64,000 nt of DNA from positions 1 through 64,000 of the forward strand of contig NZ_JASZYS010000006.1 in the NCBI RefSeq assembly GCF_030316845.1, written 5' to 3'. The notes beneath the pieces were generated by a model. That model worked only from the letters and a program-made list of their open reading frames with translations. It ran no database searches and was not told where the DNA came from. Made by a program: the position numbers and the translations under genes. Shown piece after piece: positions 18,538-27,194 of this stretch (position 1 is the first letter of the stretch; every line of letters starts with the position of its first letter). Source of the DNA: Variovorax davisae (GTDB taxonomy: Bacteria; Pseudomonadota; Gammaproteobacteria; Burkholderiales; Burkholderiaceae_C).

Positions 18538-19605
18538 CTACGCGTCGTCGCCGAAGCGCTCCAGCTTCCAGCGCGCGCGCGGTGCGCGCGTCGTATAGCG
18601 GGTGCGATGCTCGATGGGGGTGAGGCCGAACTTGCCCTTGAACACGCGGCGAAAGGCCGAGACGTCGGCATAGCCGCAGTCGTGCGCAATCTCTTCCACA
18701 GAGCGGAGCGTCACTTCGAGCCACATTTGGGCCCGCTTCATGCGGATGTCCGTGAGGAAGTCGTGTGGCGACACGCCCAGGTGCTGTTGGAAGAGGCGCG
18801 CCAGCGTGCGCTCGCTGACCGCGGCATGTGCTGCCGCGTCCTTGATGCTGACGGGCAACTCGGCATGTGCCGCGATCCACTGCACCGCTCGAAACAAGGG
18901 GCTGTCACGCGTGATGCCACTCACTTTTTCCAGCGGCATCATCGAGGCGGCGAACTGCCTGGCCGGATCGAACAGCAGCTTTTCTCGTGCGGCATGCGCC
19001 ACATCGCCCAGCCCCATGATGGCGGTGAGTTCAATCACGCATTCATGCACCGATGAGGGCGTGGCGGCCAACAGAATGCGGTCGGCTGCGCGCACGAATT
19101 CCTCGTTGGCAATCGCGACCTGCGGGTAGCTACGCGCAAACCCTGATTGGTAGCTCCATTGCACTGGCGCACGCCGTCCCTCAAGCAGTCCCGCGGCTGC
19201 CACCAGCCAGACGCCAGTGCCGACGGCACAGATGAAATGCCCCTGCGCCGCCGCGTCGCGCAGGTGCGCAACCGTCCGCGCGTTGGCTTGGACGCTGGCC
19301 GCGAGTTGCGGCAGGGTGACCATCTCCAGGGGCGGAACGAAGGTGGCGCGACTGAGCGGCTCGGCGATGGACCAACGCAGTTCATCTGCAGAGCGATGCA
19401 CCCCGTCTTGTCCGGAGTGCGGCTGGAGATGCTCGCCGAACAGGCGCCACGCCACGGCGCCGTCAAACAAGCGACCGCTGCGGCTCCTGGCGATGGAATT
19501 GATGGCGCGGCACGTGTCGATGGCGCAGTAGACCGCGCCATGGAGAGCGTCCGCCGGCAGCAGCAGATCCAAACATACTGGCGGGTCAACAGGATGTTTA
19601 TCCAT
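18538..19605 (-). CDS. GlxA-like AraC-family regulator
   Basis: A 355-residue regulator with an N-terminal DJ-1/PfpI-like domain (about 10-215, with ICAVGTGVWLVAAAGLLEGR and a VQWSYQSGFARSYPQV segment) and a C-terminal AraC double HTH (about 240-345, with AVSERTLARLFQQHLGVSP and DCGYADVSAFRRVFKGKFG). The family usually activates a neighbouring catabolic operon in response to an amine or amide. The frame is open 50 codons further upstream, but MDKHPVDPPVCLDLLL at 19605 fits the family start. It precedes the hydrolase and TTT genes by 134 bases and probably controls them. Confidence 0.88.
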   Translation of the reverse strand: MDKHPVDPPVCLDLLLPADALHGAVYCAIDTCRAINSIARSRSGRLFDGAVAWRLFGEHLQPHSGQDGVHRSADELRWSIAEPLSRATFVPPLEMVTLPQLAASVQANARTVAHLRDAAAQGHFICAVGTGVWLVAAAGLLEGRRAPVQWSYQSGFARSYPQVAIANEEFVRAADRILLAATPSSVHECVIELTAIMGLGDVAHAAREKLLFDPARQFAASMMPLEKVSGITRDSPLFRAVQWIAAHAELPVSIKDAAAHAAVSERTLARLFQQHLGVSPHDFLTDIRMKRAQMWLEVTLRSVEEIAHDCGYADVSAFRRVFKGKFGLTPIEHRTRYTTRAPRARWKLERFGDDA

Positions 19606-20517
19606 GCGGCGCAAGCGTACCGCAAAGCGCCGCAGCGCCGCCGCCACCGGATGTGCCGGTGGCGGCCAAGCGTTGAAGCGTCCGCGCCAGTGACGCGGCG
19701 CGCAGCAGGTCCGTGAGTCCCGGGGGCGAGACCCTGCGCAAGCACTCCAGTTCAATCGTCTGTCCAGACAGCTTGATCTTCAGGGACATGCCACCGCGAG
19801 CATGCTGACTGCGAGGTCAAGTTCCTCACTTCGTCCCGTCGCTCGGTTCAGCTAGTGGCGATCGGTTGGTGCTCTCATGACGAGGGCATCAGGCCTTCGG
19901 CACTGCCCTGCCCACGCTTCCTTGGCGAACGCTGAGCCGCCGCGGCTATGGCTTGCGCGAGGGAGGCACGCGACTCGGCGTGCGTTGCTGCTTCCTTGGA
20001 GAGTTGCCCCCGTACCTCCGCAAGTTACGCGCCCAGCCCCCCTGTGCCTGCGTCTGCGCCAGCGCGACGGCTTGCGACTGCAACTCCCCGCGGAGCTTTT
20101 GCTCGAGTTGCTTCGCCTCCTCGAGCGCCACCCAATGGGGCTCCTTGTCGAGCCTGATAAACCTCTGCCAGGAAGCGCCGTTCGTGCGAAAGCTCTCGCG
20201 CCCCTGCCGCCATGTGTTCTCGCGATCTTGCAGCGCGCACTCAGCTTCGTGGCTCAAACCACGATGACGATGGGATATGGCCGCCCCCAAGACTGGCGCA
20301 CTTGGACACGGGCGAAGGACCCTGTACGACAAAACCTACTGTCTCAGGATCGAATGGATCACCAAGGACGGCGTAGAAGTAGCGAGAGAACTCTGTTGCT
20401 ACCCGGTCAATCGCATGAGCGCCAGCATGGGCCACCAAGGGCCTACTCTGTCGACGCCCGATCAGGGTTGTGAGGACGGCCGGATTCCCTGCCCCCGACG
20501 ATCGCGCTATCTCAGGT
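19606..20517. other. Mostly non-coding stretch
   Basis: About 900 bases. Besides the weak coiled-coil frame at 19946-20332, a 63-codon leftward frame (19789-19598, starting MSLKIKLSGQTIELECL) overlaps the start of the AraC gene by eight bases, but it lacks a clear ribosome binding site. I see no family motif or repeat. Confidence 0.4.
19946..20332 (-). CDS. Possible small coiled-coil protein, uncertain
   Basis: An open frame of 128 codons whose second half looks coding: a charged helix around ALEEAKQLEQKLRGELQSQ, then a basic glycine/arginine tail. The first half is less convincing and no ribosome binding site is clear. It could be the end of a decayed gene. Confidence 0.3.
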   Translation of the reverse strand: MSYRVLRPCPSAPVLGAAISHRHRGLSHEAECALQDRENTWRQGRESFRTNGASWQRFIRLDKEPHWVALEEAKQLEQKLRGELQSQAVALAQTQAQGGWARNLRRYGGNSPRKQQRTPSRVPPSRKP

Positions 20518-20862
20518 TCAGATGGCAACTGTCAGCGCGGCGGCAGGTCGCGGGTTGGTGCGCAAGTACTTAGCAGCTTCACCACGGTCATAAAATCTGC
20601 CATTGAAGACGAATCCGGATTGGACTGAATCCTTCACCGAAACTACCTTTCCGGCGGCCGATCTGGCAACGACGAGTTCATCTGGCAGACCGTCAACCAT
20701 GTGAATCGGAGCCGGCCGGCCATCGGCGAAGCACGAAGGATACACGCTGCCTGTCTCCATATTCCGGAACGCCGGCCGAAACCCGACGGATCTGTTGTCG
20801 GCGCTGACACCGCCACTGCCACGAAAATCAACGGTCTCTTGCTCGAGGATCAGTTCATTCAT
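20518..20862 (-). CDS. Conserved hypothetical protein
   Basis: A 114-residue soluble protein starting MNELILEQETVDFRGSGG, with a central SVYPSCFADGRPAPIHMVDG and an FERAGRFY-like segment (FVFNGRFYDRGEAAKYL). I recall similar short proteins from other proteobacteria without a known function. GAGGGG lies about ten bases upstream of ATG 20862. No operon partner is visible. Confidence 0.65.
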   Translation of the reverse strand: MNELILEQETVDFRGSGGVSADNRSVGFRPAFRNMETGSVYPSCFADGRPAPIHMVDGLPDELVVARSAAGKVVSVKDSVQSGFVFNGRFYDRGEAAKYLRTNPRPAAALTVAI

Positions 20863-21309
20863 TTGGTCACCCCTCAGTCAATTGGAAACCGGCTTTGCAT
20901 CTCGAGCTGGATCGTCTCCAGCAATCGACACGTTGAGGCAGATGGTACTTGTCTCGCCCTGTTCGCGGAAGTCACTTCACGGGCACGGCTGTGTTTCCGA
21001 GCTGGCAACAGCACTCTGAGTTTAGTGGCGATTGGCGCAGCAACATCTCGCTCGCGAACCTTCAGCCATCTTGAAATACCGAGCGCCTCACCCGTATGAA
21101 TATTCATCCTTGATGTATTTGCGAGTGGCTGGCCCATGCAGGACTGCGTTCCGCCCCCTCGATCCTGGTTATGTACCGCCTCTTCGCCTCTGGTCGGCAG
21201 CCAAGTTCGAGATCAGCCAGGATTTTCGAGTCCCTCTTCGGAGTTCCCGCACGAATCCGCAGCTTGTCGACCTGGCACACCAATGCGATCGGCCCGCACG
21301 CGGGCACTA
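20863..21309. other. Intergenic stretch, nothing recognised
   Basis: About 450 bases between two leftward genes. Two short leftward frames (21137-20874 and 21307-21104) show no family motif. I see no terminator with a T run. Confidence 0.4.
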
Positions 21310-22317
21310 TCAGAGAATGATGTGGTTGACGGGCTGCTTCAACGCAGGCAGATTGGTCTCGCCAATTACCTCTCTCAGCTCACGCTCGATCGTTCTTGAA
21401 ATCTGCGTGATAGGGACGTCGTTGGCGCCGCCCTCGAACGGGTTTTCGGTGCTCTCGCCAACCTGCTCCAGCGAGGTGTACATCCATGAAATCGTGGCGC
21501 TGAATGGGATGACGAGCCACACCATGCTCCCCTGCATGAAGCCAGTGATCCCTTGATTGAGCAAGTCGAACTCCTTGAGGAGTCCGAAAGGCAAAAGCGC
21601 GCAGAATGCCCATACGAAGATGGTGTTGATAATTGCGTACTGTCGAGGGTAGGGAAAATTCTTTATTCTCTCAGCTCTACCTTGCTGCTCAATCAGGTCC
21701 TTCAGAATTTTGTTCAACTCGATATAAGATGTCAGAGAAATGCCATCGTTGTCCAGCATCCGCTTCAGGCCACGGCTCTGCAACCACAAAACCTGCGTAG
21801 CCTGGTTGCCGACCTTCAGAATTTGACGCAGCTCTGCTTCACTGAGGTATTTGCACAACTCTTCGTCAACGGATGTTTCCCGCTCCGGAATTCTGTAGGA
21901 GCGGGTGTATTCCGCGTTTGATGCCTTCTCCATCGACTCCCACGGCATTGGCTTCCGGAGCTCGTAGCGCAGGCAAGTCAGCCAGGCGATGTGGCGTTCC
22001 ATCAGGTCGCGGGCATCGTCAGGTCGCAGCACGAACCCTTGGATGCAAATGCCCCAGAACCTGCTGCTGTTGAGGATTGACGTCCAGATCTGCTGAGCAT
22101 CGGCAGTGCGGTTGTAGGTCTGGACATTCTTGAAGCCCACGATGAATGATGTCGCCGTTCCAAGGAGTCCGACGACGGTGAGAGGGATGGTGAGCCACCG
22201 AAGACCGATGACTTGGTAGAGGACCACGGGGATCGCCCCTACTCCCAGGAGCAAATAGATCTGACGCCGAGTCCATGCGATGAATTCGGAAACTTTATAG
22301 GTCTTTCCCAGATGCAT
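21310..22317 (-). CDS. Bestrophin-family channel protein
   Basis: The 335-residue membrane protein fits bacterial bestrophins (UPF0187): paired hydrophobic helices near the N-terminus (LLLGVGAIPVVLYQVIGL and LTVVGLLGTATSFIVGF), the NRTADAQQIW segment, another hydrophobic pair around 225-285, and the diagnostic acidic ending ENPFEGGANDVPIT. Bacterial members form pentameric ion channels. ATG 22317 is the natural start. A copy of the CTACC-N17-NCTASSMT signal lies about 255 bases upstream in the right orientation, which would give an unusually long leader. Confidence 0.88.
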   Translation of the reverse strand: MHLGKTYKVSEFIAWTRRQIYLLLGVGAIPVVLYQVIGLRWLTIPLTVVGLLGTATSFIVGFKNVQTYNRTADAQQIWTSILNSSRFWGICIQGFVLRPDDARDLMERHIAWLTCLRYELRKPMPWESMEKASNAEYTRSYRIPERETSVDEELCKYLSEAELRQILKVGNQATQVLWLQSRGLKRMLDNDGISLTSYIELNKILKDLIEQQGRAERIKNFPYPRQYAIINTIFVWAFCALLPFGLLKEFDLLNQGITGFMQGSMVWLVIPFSATISWMYTSLEQVGESTENPFEGGANDVPITQISRTIERELREVIGETNLPALKQPVNHIIL

Positions 22318-22571
22318 GGTGATCTCCCAATAGGTCCTAGGCGCTCAGCGCCAGTTCTGTCGCCGGTCGCTATGGCATCTGCCGGGTCTGCCTGCCGGTC
22401 GATGTCTTCCTCATTCATTCAACTGGAGATGCTGTCAATGCAATCAACGATATGGGTCGCTGGCACGGAGCGGCATCCACACATCCACGACGCGCTCCCG
22501 CTCAACACGGGGATGTCAGTGCCCACCATCTCTGGACGGACGGCACGGGTCGCCAGGATCGTGGCTCCAAG

Positions 22572-22601
22572 AGCGTAGCGCTCGACCTGCCACGACGGTA
22601 G
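22572..22601 (-). promoter_or_regulatory. Shared promoter-like motif upstream of bestrophin
   Basis: On the minus strand: CTACC, 17 bases, then GCTACGCT. It points toward the bestrophin gene but lies about 255 bases from its start, the longest distance of the set. Confidence 0.5.
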
Positions 22602-22784
22602 GGGGCCCGAAGGCACCGCGGTGTTGCCTGGCGCTCACCAATGCACTCGCGGGGCCATGGCTCGAGCTGCCCTGTTGCCGCGCTGACCGCCCGTATCGAG
22701 CCGGCGACGAAACGGTCTCGACGAACGACGGGGCGATTCACGGACTCGTGCATTCCAGGCAACGGCGCGTTGATCAATGGCGAG
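22602..22784. other. Intergenic DNA between the divergent motif copies
   Basis: The whole 22318-22835 interval lacks a convincing gene. It holds two copies of the shared motif, one pointing left at 22572 and one pointing right at 22785. Confidence 0.4.
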
Positions 22785-22814
22785 CTACCAAGCCCAGGCG
22801 CCGATGGCTAGCAT
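22785..22814 (+). promoter_or_regulatory. Shared promoter-like motif, epoxide-hydrolase-like operon
   Basis: CTACC at 22785, 17 bases, then GCTAGCAT ending at 22814, which is 22 bases before the ATG at 22836. Confidence 0.7.
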
Positions 22815-22835
22815 CGAATCATCGAGAAGTCATTC

Positions 22836-23867
22836 ATGAACACTATGAAAACGACGCGACGGCGCTTTATCAGAACCACTGCCACAGGCATTCTGGTGGC
22901 CAACGGACCGACGATGCGCACTGGCTTCGCGGCTGAGTTGGCGAATCACGGTGCATGGTTGCACAGACGCAACCTGAGGCAGGTTCAGGCCGGAGTTCTC
23001 GACGTCGGGTATTTCGACCTGGGCCGTGAGAACGATCCCGCGGTGATCTTGCTCCACGGATTTCCATACGCCGTTGACAGCTACGCCAAGGTAGCTCCAG
23101 ACCTCGCTCGGCGCGGGTGCAGGGTCATCGTTCCCTACCTGCGCGGCCATGGATCGACTCGTTTTCTAGCCAGCAACACCCCACGCTCGGGTCAGCAAGG
23201 CGCAATCGGGACGGACCTGCTGGCCCTCATGGATTCGTTGAACCTTCGTCGGGCAGTGTGGGCTGGGTACGACTGGGGCGGGCGCGCAGCCTGCGTCGCC
23301 GCTGCGCTCTGGCCTGAACGATGTGAGGGCCTGGTCTCGGTGAACAGCTATCTCATCCAGGATATCGCGAGTGCCGGACGACCCGTTGCACCCTCCGTCG
23401 AAGCTGGAATCTGGTATCAGCACTATTTCTTGACCGAACGAGGGAGGCTGGGACTCGAATCCAACAGGCGCGAGATTGCCAGAACGATCTGGACTCGGAA
23501 CTCCCCGCACTGGTCCTTCGATGATGCAACACTGGATCGCCACGTAGCCGCTTTTGACAATCCAGACTATGTAGAAGTGGTCATTCATTCCTACAGACAT
23601 CGCCTGGGCGCAGCCGATGGACATCCTGCCTACCGGGAAGTAGAAGGCCGACTCTCAGCGCTGCCCGCAATCCAGGTTCCGACGATCACGCTGGATGGCA
23701 GCGCCGATGGTGTCGTTCCGGCCAATGATGGCCAAGCTTCTGCTGCAAAGTTCAGCGGGCCACGCATGCACCGCATCATCGAAGGCGCGGGACACAACCT
23801 GCCCGAGGAGGCGCCCGACGCGTTTGCCGATGCTGCCTGGGAGCTCTCACAGGCAGCTCATGAATGA
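22836..23867 (+). CDS. Exported epoxide-hydrolase-like alpha/beta hydrolase
   Basis: A 343-residue protein with a twin-arginine signal, KTTRRRFIRTTATG, which predicts export in folded form. The core has LLHGFPYAVDSYAKV, a nucleophile elbow VWAGYDWGGRAAC with aspartate in place of serine, and the base histidine in GAGHNLPEEAPDAF. An aspartate nucleophile is the mark of epoxide hydrolases and haloalkane dehalogenases. The substrate is unknown. A second in-frame ATG at 22845 could be the true start of the signal. The SDR gene follows 12 bases later, and a shared promoter-like motif lies immediately upstream. Confidence 0.85.
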   Translation: MNTMKTTRRRFIRTTATGILVANGPTMRTGFAAELANHGAWLHRRNLRQVQAGVLDVGYFDLGRENDPAVILLHGFPYAVDSYAKVAPDLARRGCRVIVPYLRGHGSTRFLASNTPRSGQQGAIGTDLLALMDSLNLRRAVWAGYDWGGRAACVAAALWPERCEGLVSVNSYLIQDIASAGRPVAPSVEAGIWYQHYFLTERGRLGLESNRREIARTIWTRNSPHWSFDDATLDRHVAAFDNPDYVEVVIHSYRHRLGAADGHPAYREVEGRLSALPAIQVPTITLDGSADGVVPANDGQASAAKFSGPRMHRIIEGAGHNLPEEAPDAFADAAWELSQAAHE

Positions 23868-23879
23868 AAGGAGAGAGTC

Positions 23880-24878
23880 GTGACCCATTCGTTCGGCAGC
23901 TCCGATCTTGCCCGGACGGAACTTGGCGCGACGTCGACCGCAGACGATGCGCTTTCCGGCGTCGACCTCCGAGGGATGCGAATCCTTGTGACCGGCGTAT
24001 CGTCCGGCATCGGGATGGAAGCAGCTCGGTCGTTGGCCGCCCATGGCGCGCAGGTCGTCGGCACGGCAAGGGACATTGACGGCGCAGCGGCTGCCACTGC
24101 AGCAGTGCTTGCAGATGCCGCCGAGGGCGGAGGCCTGGAGCTCGTCGCGCTCGACCTGGCGTCGCTCGCAAGCGTTCGCAATTGCGCAGATGCCCTGGTC
24201 AAAGACGGACGCCGGTTCGATGTCGTGATTGCCAACGCAGGCGTCATGGCGACGCCCCTGGGCCGCACACCCGAAGGCTTCGAAACGCAGTTGGGTACAA
24301 ACCACCTGGGCCACTTCCTTTTCGTCAATCGCACTGCGCCGCTGATCGTCAATGGCGGCCGCGTCGTGGTCTTGGCCTCTGCCTCGCATCGCTCGGCGGA
24401 ATTTTCGCTGGACGATCTGAACTTCGAGCGCACAGCGTATGAGCCTCAAACTGCCTACGCGCGCTCCAAGACTGCAAACATCCTGTTCGCCGTCGAGTTC
24501 GATCGACGCCACAAGGTACGCGGTGTGCGTGCCGCCGCCGTGCATCCTGGGACCATCAGGACCGGTCTCGGTCGGCACATCGGGTTCGAGAAAATGGAAC
24601 TGGCCATCCAGCGGATCAACGCCCAGTCTGAAGCGCAAGGGCTGCCGCCTCTCGAATGGAAGAGCGTAGCCCAGGGCGCCGCGACCACGGTGTGGGCCGG
24701 TGTCGTCGCAGGGTCGGCCGAGGTCGGCGGACGGTACTGCGAGAATTGCCACGTGTCTGAAGTGATCGATGCGCCGACAAGTCCCTTTGCTGAAGGCGTT
24801 CGTTCCTTCGCGCTCGATCCGGAGATGGCCAGGCTGCTATGGATTGCAAGCGAGGAACTGGTGGGTGAGCACTTTTGA
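23880..24878 (+). CDS. Short-chain dehydrogenase (retinol-dehydrogenase-like)
   Basis: A 332-residue oxidoreductase. Cofactor loop VTGVSSGIGMEAAR, NAGVMATP, a VVLASASHRSA strand with the catalytic serine, and YARSKTANILF with the tyrosine-lysine pair. The layout resembles the longer WWOX/retinol-dehydrogenase-like SDRs. GTG 23880 follows GGAGAGAG at good distance and is the only well-placed start. It is co-transcribed with the epoxide-hydrolase-like gene, so it may oxidise or reduce the hydrolysis product, which is inference. It meets the next gene convergently. Confidence 0.88.
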   Translation: MTHSFGSSDLARTELGATSTADDALSGVDLRGMRILVTGVSSGIGMEAARSLAAHGAQVVGTARDIDGAAAATAAVLADAAEGGGLELVALDLASLASVRNCADALVKDGRRFDVVIANAGVMATPLGRTPEGFETQLGTNHLGHFLFVNRTAPLIVNGGRVVVLASASHRSAEFSLDDLNFERTAYEPQTAYARSKTANILFAVEFDRRHKVRGVRAAAVHPGTIRTGLGRHIGFEKMELAIQRINAQSEAQGLPPLEWKSVAQGAATTVWAGVVAGSAEVGGRYCENCHVSEVIDAPTSPFAEGVRSFALDPEMARLLWIASEELVGEHF

Positions 24879-24890
24879 TGACTGCGCCGG

Positions 24891-25355
24891 TCATGCATCA
24901 GGTGATGCGTAGAACTCAACGAAAAAGCGCACCGGTCCCAGCGGCTCGATGTGGTGCAGCACATCCGGAACCACGATGCCCGGCGTCTGCGGCGTCAGCG
25001 TGACGTCCGTGCCCCATCGATCGACAACGTAGCGCAGTTGCCCTTCCAGGACATGGATCCGTGCCCACACACCACCCCGGGTTGAATGATCCTTGCGCAA
25101 CGAGGCAGGGGCAGTGGTCTCGGTAAAAACAGGACTGGATCTGTAAGGCTTGTAGTGCTCGGGCAACTCGAACCTTTCGCAGCGCACGCACTGCAGGAAC
25201 GCACCCATCTGGCTCGCTCTGCCTTCCCTGCTCAACACCCAGGGGCGAGACACGAGCGGCGGATTGTGCCGGACATGCTGGCGATGCCCACATTCCAGAA
25301 TGGCCACCCAGTCCGACACCTCGTCTTGCGCGAAGCCAACGATCGAACGTTGCAT
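24891..25355 (-). CDS. DUF3565-DUF1971 fusion protein (YeaR-like C-terminus)
   Basis: A 154-residue protein with two parts. Residues 1-65 carry cysteine and histidine positions typical of DUF3565: ILECGHRQHVRHNPP, RPWV and LQCVRCERFELP. Residues 70-154 form a small cupin-like DUF1971 domain: SSPVFTETTAPASLRKDHST, GVWARIHVLEGQL, and PDVLHHIEPLGPVRFFVEF. The stand-alone DUF1971 protein of E. coli, YeaR, is induced by nitrate and nitric oxide. ATG 25355 is chosen because GGAG lies six bases upstream. It follows the alternative oxidase gene by 32 bases on the same strand, so the two probably form one operon. Confidence 0.8.
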   Translation of the reverse strand: MQRSIVGFAQDEVSDWVAILECGHRQHVRHNPPLVSRPWVLSREGRASQMGAFLQCVRCERFELPEHYKPYRSSPVFTETTAPASLRKDHSTRGGVWARIHVLEGQLRYVVDRWGTDVTLTPQTPGIVVPDVLHHIEPLGPVRFFVEFYASPDA

Positions 25356-25387
25356 CTCAATCTCCTGTTGCATTGCGACGCAGTCGC

Positions 25388-26041
25388 TTAGAAGTCTACG
25401 CGTGCCCCACGCGGATTCTCGAGTGCGTTCGCCATCGCGTGGTTGACGTCACGATGCCCAGCCTCGTCATCTCGCACGGCCAGCACCACTTCGCGCAATC
25501 GGGCGTCCTGGCCCAGGCCCCAGTACGCAATCGCCAGTCCAGGGGCGGGAAAATTCACGACCCTGCCTTCGTCGATCTCCTCCAGATAGCGTGTGTAGCT
25601 GACGACGGCCTCTTCCTCAAAGTAGCCCACCAACCGGTGTGCGGTGCGAGCCGAACATGCGTACAGCGCCAGGAAGAACACAAAGAACACCGCCTGAGTC
25701 AGCAGGACAACGACGCGTTCAAACCAACTTGGCTTCGCGATCTCCAAAAATGTCATCAAATGCATGCGCTCGTTCTCGGCTTCCGCCAGTAGCTTCTGAA
25801 TCCAGCCGTCATCGTCGATCATCCAGCGCAGGCATCGCAGGTGGATCAGCATGCCGCCCACCATACCGGGCACGGCCGCGACCGTCTCCAGCACGATCGC
25901 TCGGTTCCCGTAGCGCTTCGCAAAAAAGGTGTCGGCCAAGAACCGAAGCGACCGCGTGATTCCCAGCGCCAGACGATCCGATATGCCATGAGGATCGTGA
26001 TGCCGGCAGTGGCTGGATGGCGTGTCTTGCTGGGTGTTCAT
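25388..26041 (-). CDS. aox: Alternative oxidase (di-iron quinol oxidase)
   Basis: This 217-residue protein has the full ligand set of an alternative oxidase: a glutamate in VLETVAAVPGMVGG, ExxMH in AENERMHLMTF, a glutamate in YFEEEAVVSYT, and ExxH in RDDEAGHRDVNH. These enzymes pass electrons from ubiquinol to oxygen without pumping protons and resist cyanide and nitric oxide. The hydrophobic VVLLTQAVFFVFFLALYA helix anchors it to the inner membrane face. The frame is open 32 codons upstream, but ATG 26041 fits the family N-terminus. Its partner is the DUF3565-DUF1971 protein, hinting at a role in nitrosative stress. Confidence 0.92.
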   Translation of the reverse strand: MNTQQDTPSSHCRHHDPHGISDRLALGITRSLRFLADTFFAKRYGNRAIVLETVAAVPGMVGGMLIHLRCLRWMIDDDGWIQKLLAEAENERMHLMTFLEIAKPSWFERVVVLLTQAVFFVFFLALYACSARTAHRLVGYFEEEAVVSYTRYLEEIDEGRVVNFPAPGLAIAYWGLGQDARLREVVLAVRDDEAGHRDVNHAMANALENPRGARVDF

Positions 26042-26273
26042 GGACGGTCTTCTGGGAGTTGAAGCAGGAGCCTGTCCGCTTCGGACGTCTCTTGGACGGA
26101 TGGGTCTCGAGCCTGTGGGATGGAAGCGGGTGCGCAAGAGGAATGCTAGGGGGACGTGATCTATCTCGGAAGGTCCCTCTTTCTCACCTCAGCGTTTCTC
26201 TGAAAGCACCCAACGCGACGCGACTTCGAGGATTTGGTGTCTGCTCCTCAACACTGCAATGCCTTCGCCCTGT
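26042..26273. other. Divergent intergenic region between aox and the small secreted gene
   Basis: It should hold the aox promoter. I looked for an NsrR-like or Fnr-like inverted repeat and did not find one. Confidence 0.4.
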
Positions 26274-26303
26274 CTACCGGCCCGCCCGGGATCTCTCTAC
26301 GCT
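26274..26303 (+). promoter_or_regulatory. Shared promoter-like motif, small secreted protein
   Basis: CTACC at 26274, 17 bases, then TCTACGCT ending at 26303, which is 31 bases before the ATG at 26334. Confidence 0.7.
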
Positions 26304-26333
26304 TCCTGAGACGACAAACTGTGAGGTCCAATC

Positions 26334-26561
26334 ATGACGAAACTTCTTGCGACTGCGCTGATTTCAATCGTTGCCGCATCGATGGTGGTCTACGCGATTC
26401 AACCGGTGGATGCCGCCGTGACGCCTCAGGCATCGATCGGCCTGGCCTTGAGTTCCTTCACCTCGACCGATCTTTCAATGCCGCCACCGCAGGAACCCTT
26501 CGACAACACGCCGATCACTCCTGTCGAGACCGTCGGCGCTGCTGCCTACGAGCCGTACTAG
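26334..26561 (+). CDS. Small secreted protein, unknown function
   Basis: A 75-residue protein with a clear Sec signal, MTKLLATALISIVAASM with a cleavage site near PVDA-AV. The mature part of about 48 residues is acidic and proline/threonine-rich (PPPQEPFDNTPITPVETVG) without cysteines. I do not recognise a family. GAGG precedes the ATG. The presence of the shared motif right upstream argues that it is a real, regulated gene. Confidence 0.7.
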   Translation: MTKLLATALISIVAASMVVYAIQPVDAAVTPQASIGLALSSFTSTDLSMPPPQEPFDNTPITPVETVGAAAYEPY

Positions 26562-26662
26562 TAGCTCACCTCACAGGGGTTCGCAGTCGGAAGGCCAGGC
26601 GAGGAGACGACGAACATCACTTCCCACTGTGAAAGCCGACCTCGCGATCGGTAGCTGCTCTT

Positions 26663-27175
26663 TCAGCCCCGCGCAACAAAGGAGTCGGCGCGCGCCGCGT
26701 CGAGGACCGCTTCCAGATGCGTTCCCAGCAGTTCGAGCGGAGTGCACTCGCCGAGCCATGCGTTGGCCGCCACGAGCCAATGCGCAGCAGCCCATCCGTC
26801 GAAAGCCCCAGATAGCTCGGCCAGTAGGCGTCGCGTCGCCGTCGTTGCCCCGAGACTTTCGCGGTCCAGCTGAAACACAGGAATCCAGAGTGTCTGATTC
26901 CAATCGAAACACAGGATCTCACCCGCAGCAATCGAGCTCGACAGGCTGGCGTGGTCACCAGAGCACCTCGAAGCCATCAGATGGATCAGATCATCTCCTC
27001 GCAAGAGGCCGCCCGTCGCCCTGTATGCATTCAGTAGCGCAATGAATGCGGCGTCGCGCTGCGCCATCCCATCGACAGCGAAGCGTGTCGGAGCATCCTC
27101 ACAAGGGACCGCCTGCGGATCATAGGAATGCTCGTCGGCCGCGTACGTCCAGGAGGCAGGTTCGAGCATAGGCAT
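26663..27175 (-). CDS. DUF2384-like (MbcA/ParS) domain protein
   Basis: A 170-residue soluble protein. The last third, with AAHWLVAANAWLGECTPLELLGTHLEAVLDAA, resembles the MbcA/ParS/Xre toxin-binding domain, in which a short helix pair follows an L-G-x-xTPxELL turn (here LGECTPLELLG). The N-terminal part (AFIALLNAYRATGGLLRGDDL) resembles the helical front of antitoxin-like proteins of this kind. No RES toxin is adjacent, so it is an orphan and may be a regulator instead. ATG 27175 has AGGTGA five bases upstream. It follows a tiny frame that carries the shared motif. Confidence 0.6.
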   Translation of the reverse strand: MPMLEPASWTYAADEHSYDPQAVPCEDAPTRFAVDGMAQRDAAFIALLNAYRATGGLLRGDDLIHLMASRCSGDHASLSSSIAAGEILCFDWNQTLWIPVFQLDRESLGATTATRRLLAELSGAFDGWAAAHWLVAANAWLGECTPLELLGTHLEAVLDAARADSFVARG

Positions 27176-27194
27176 CGATTTCACCTGGGAGCGA

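Noticed and set aside
19134..19165. A near copy of the shared promoter motif (TAG and GGTAG) inside the AraC gene
   Set aside because: The spacer is one base too long and the copy lies within a coding region.
26042..26333. Possible NsrR- or Fnr-type site ahead of the alternative oxidase
   Set aside because: I looked for the expected inverted repeats and found no acceptable match.
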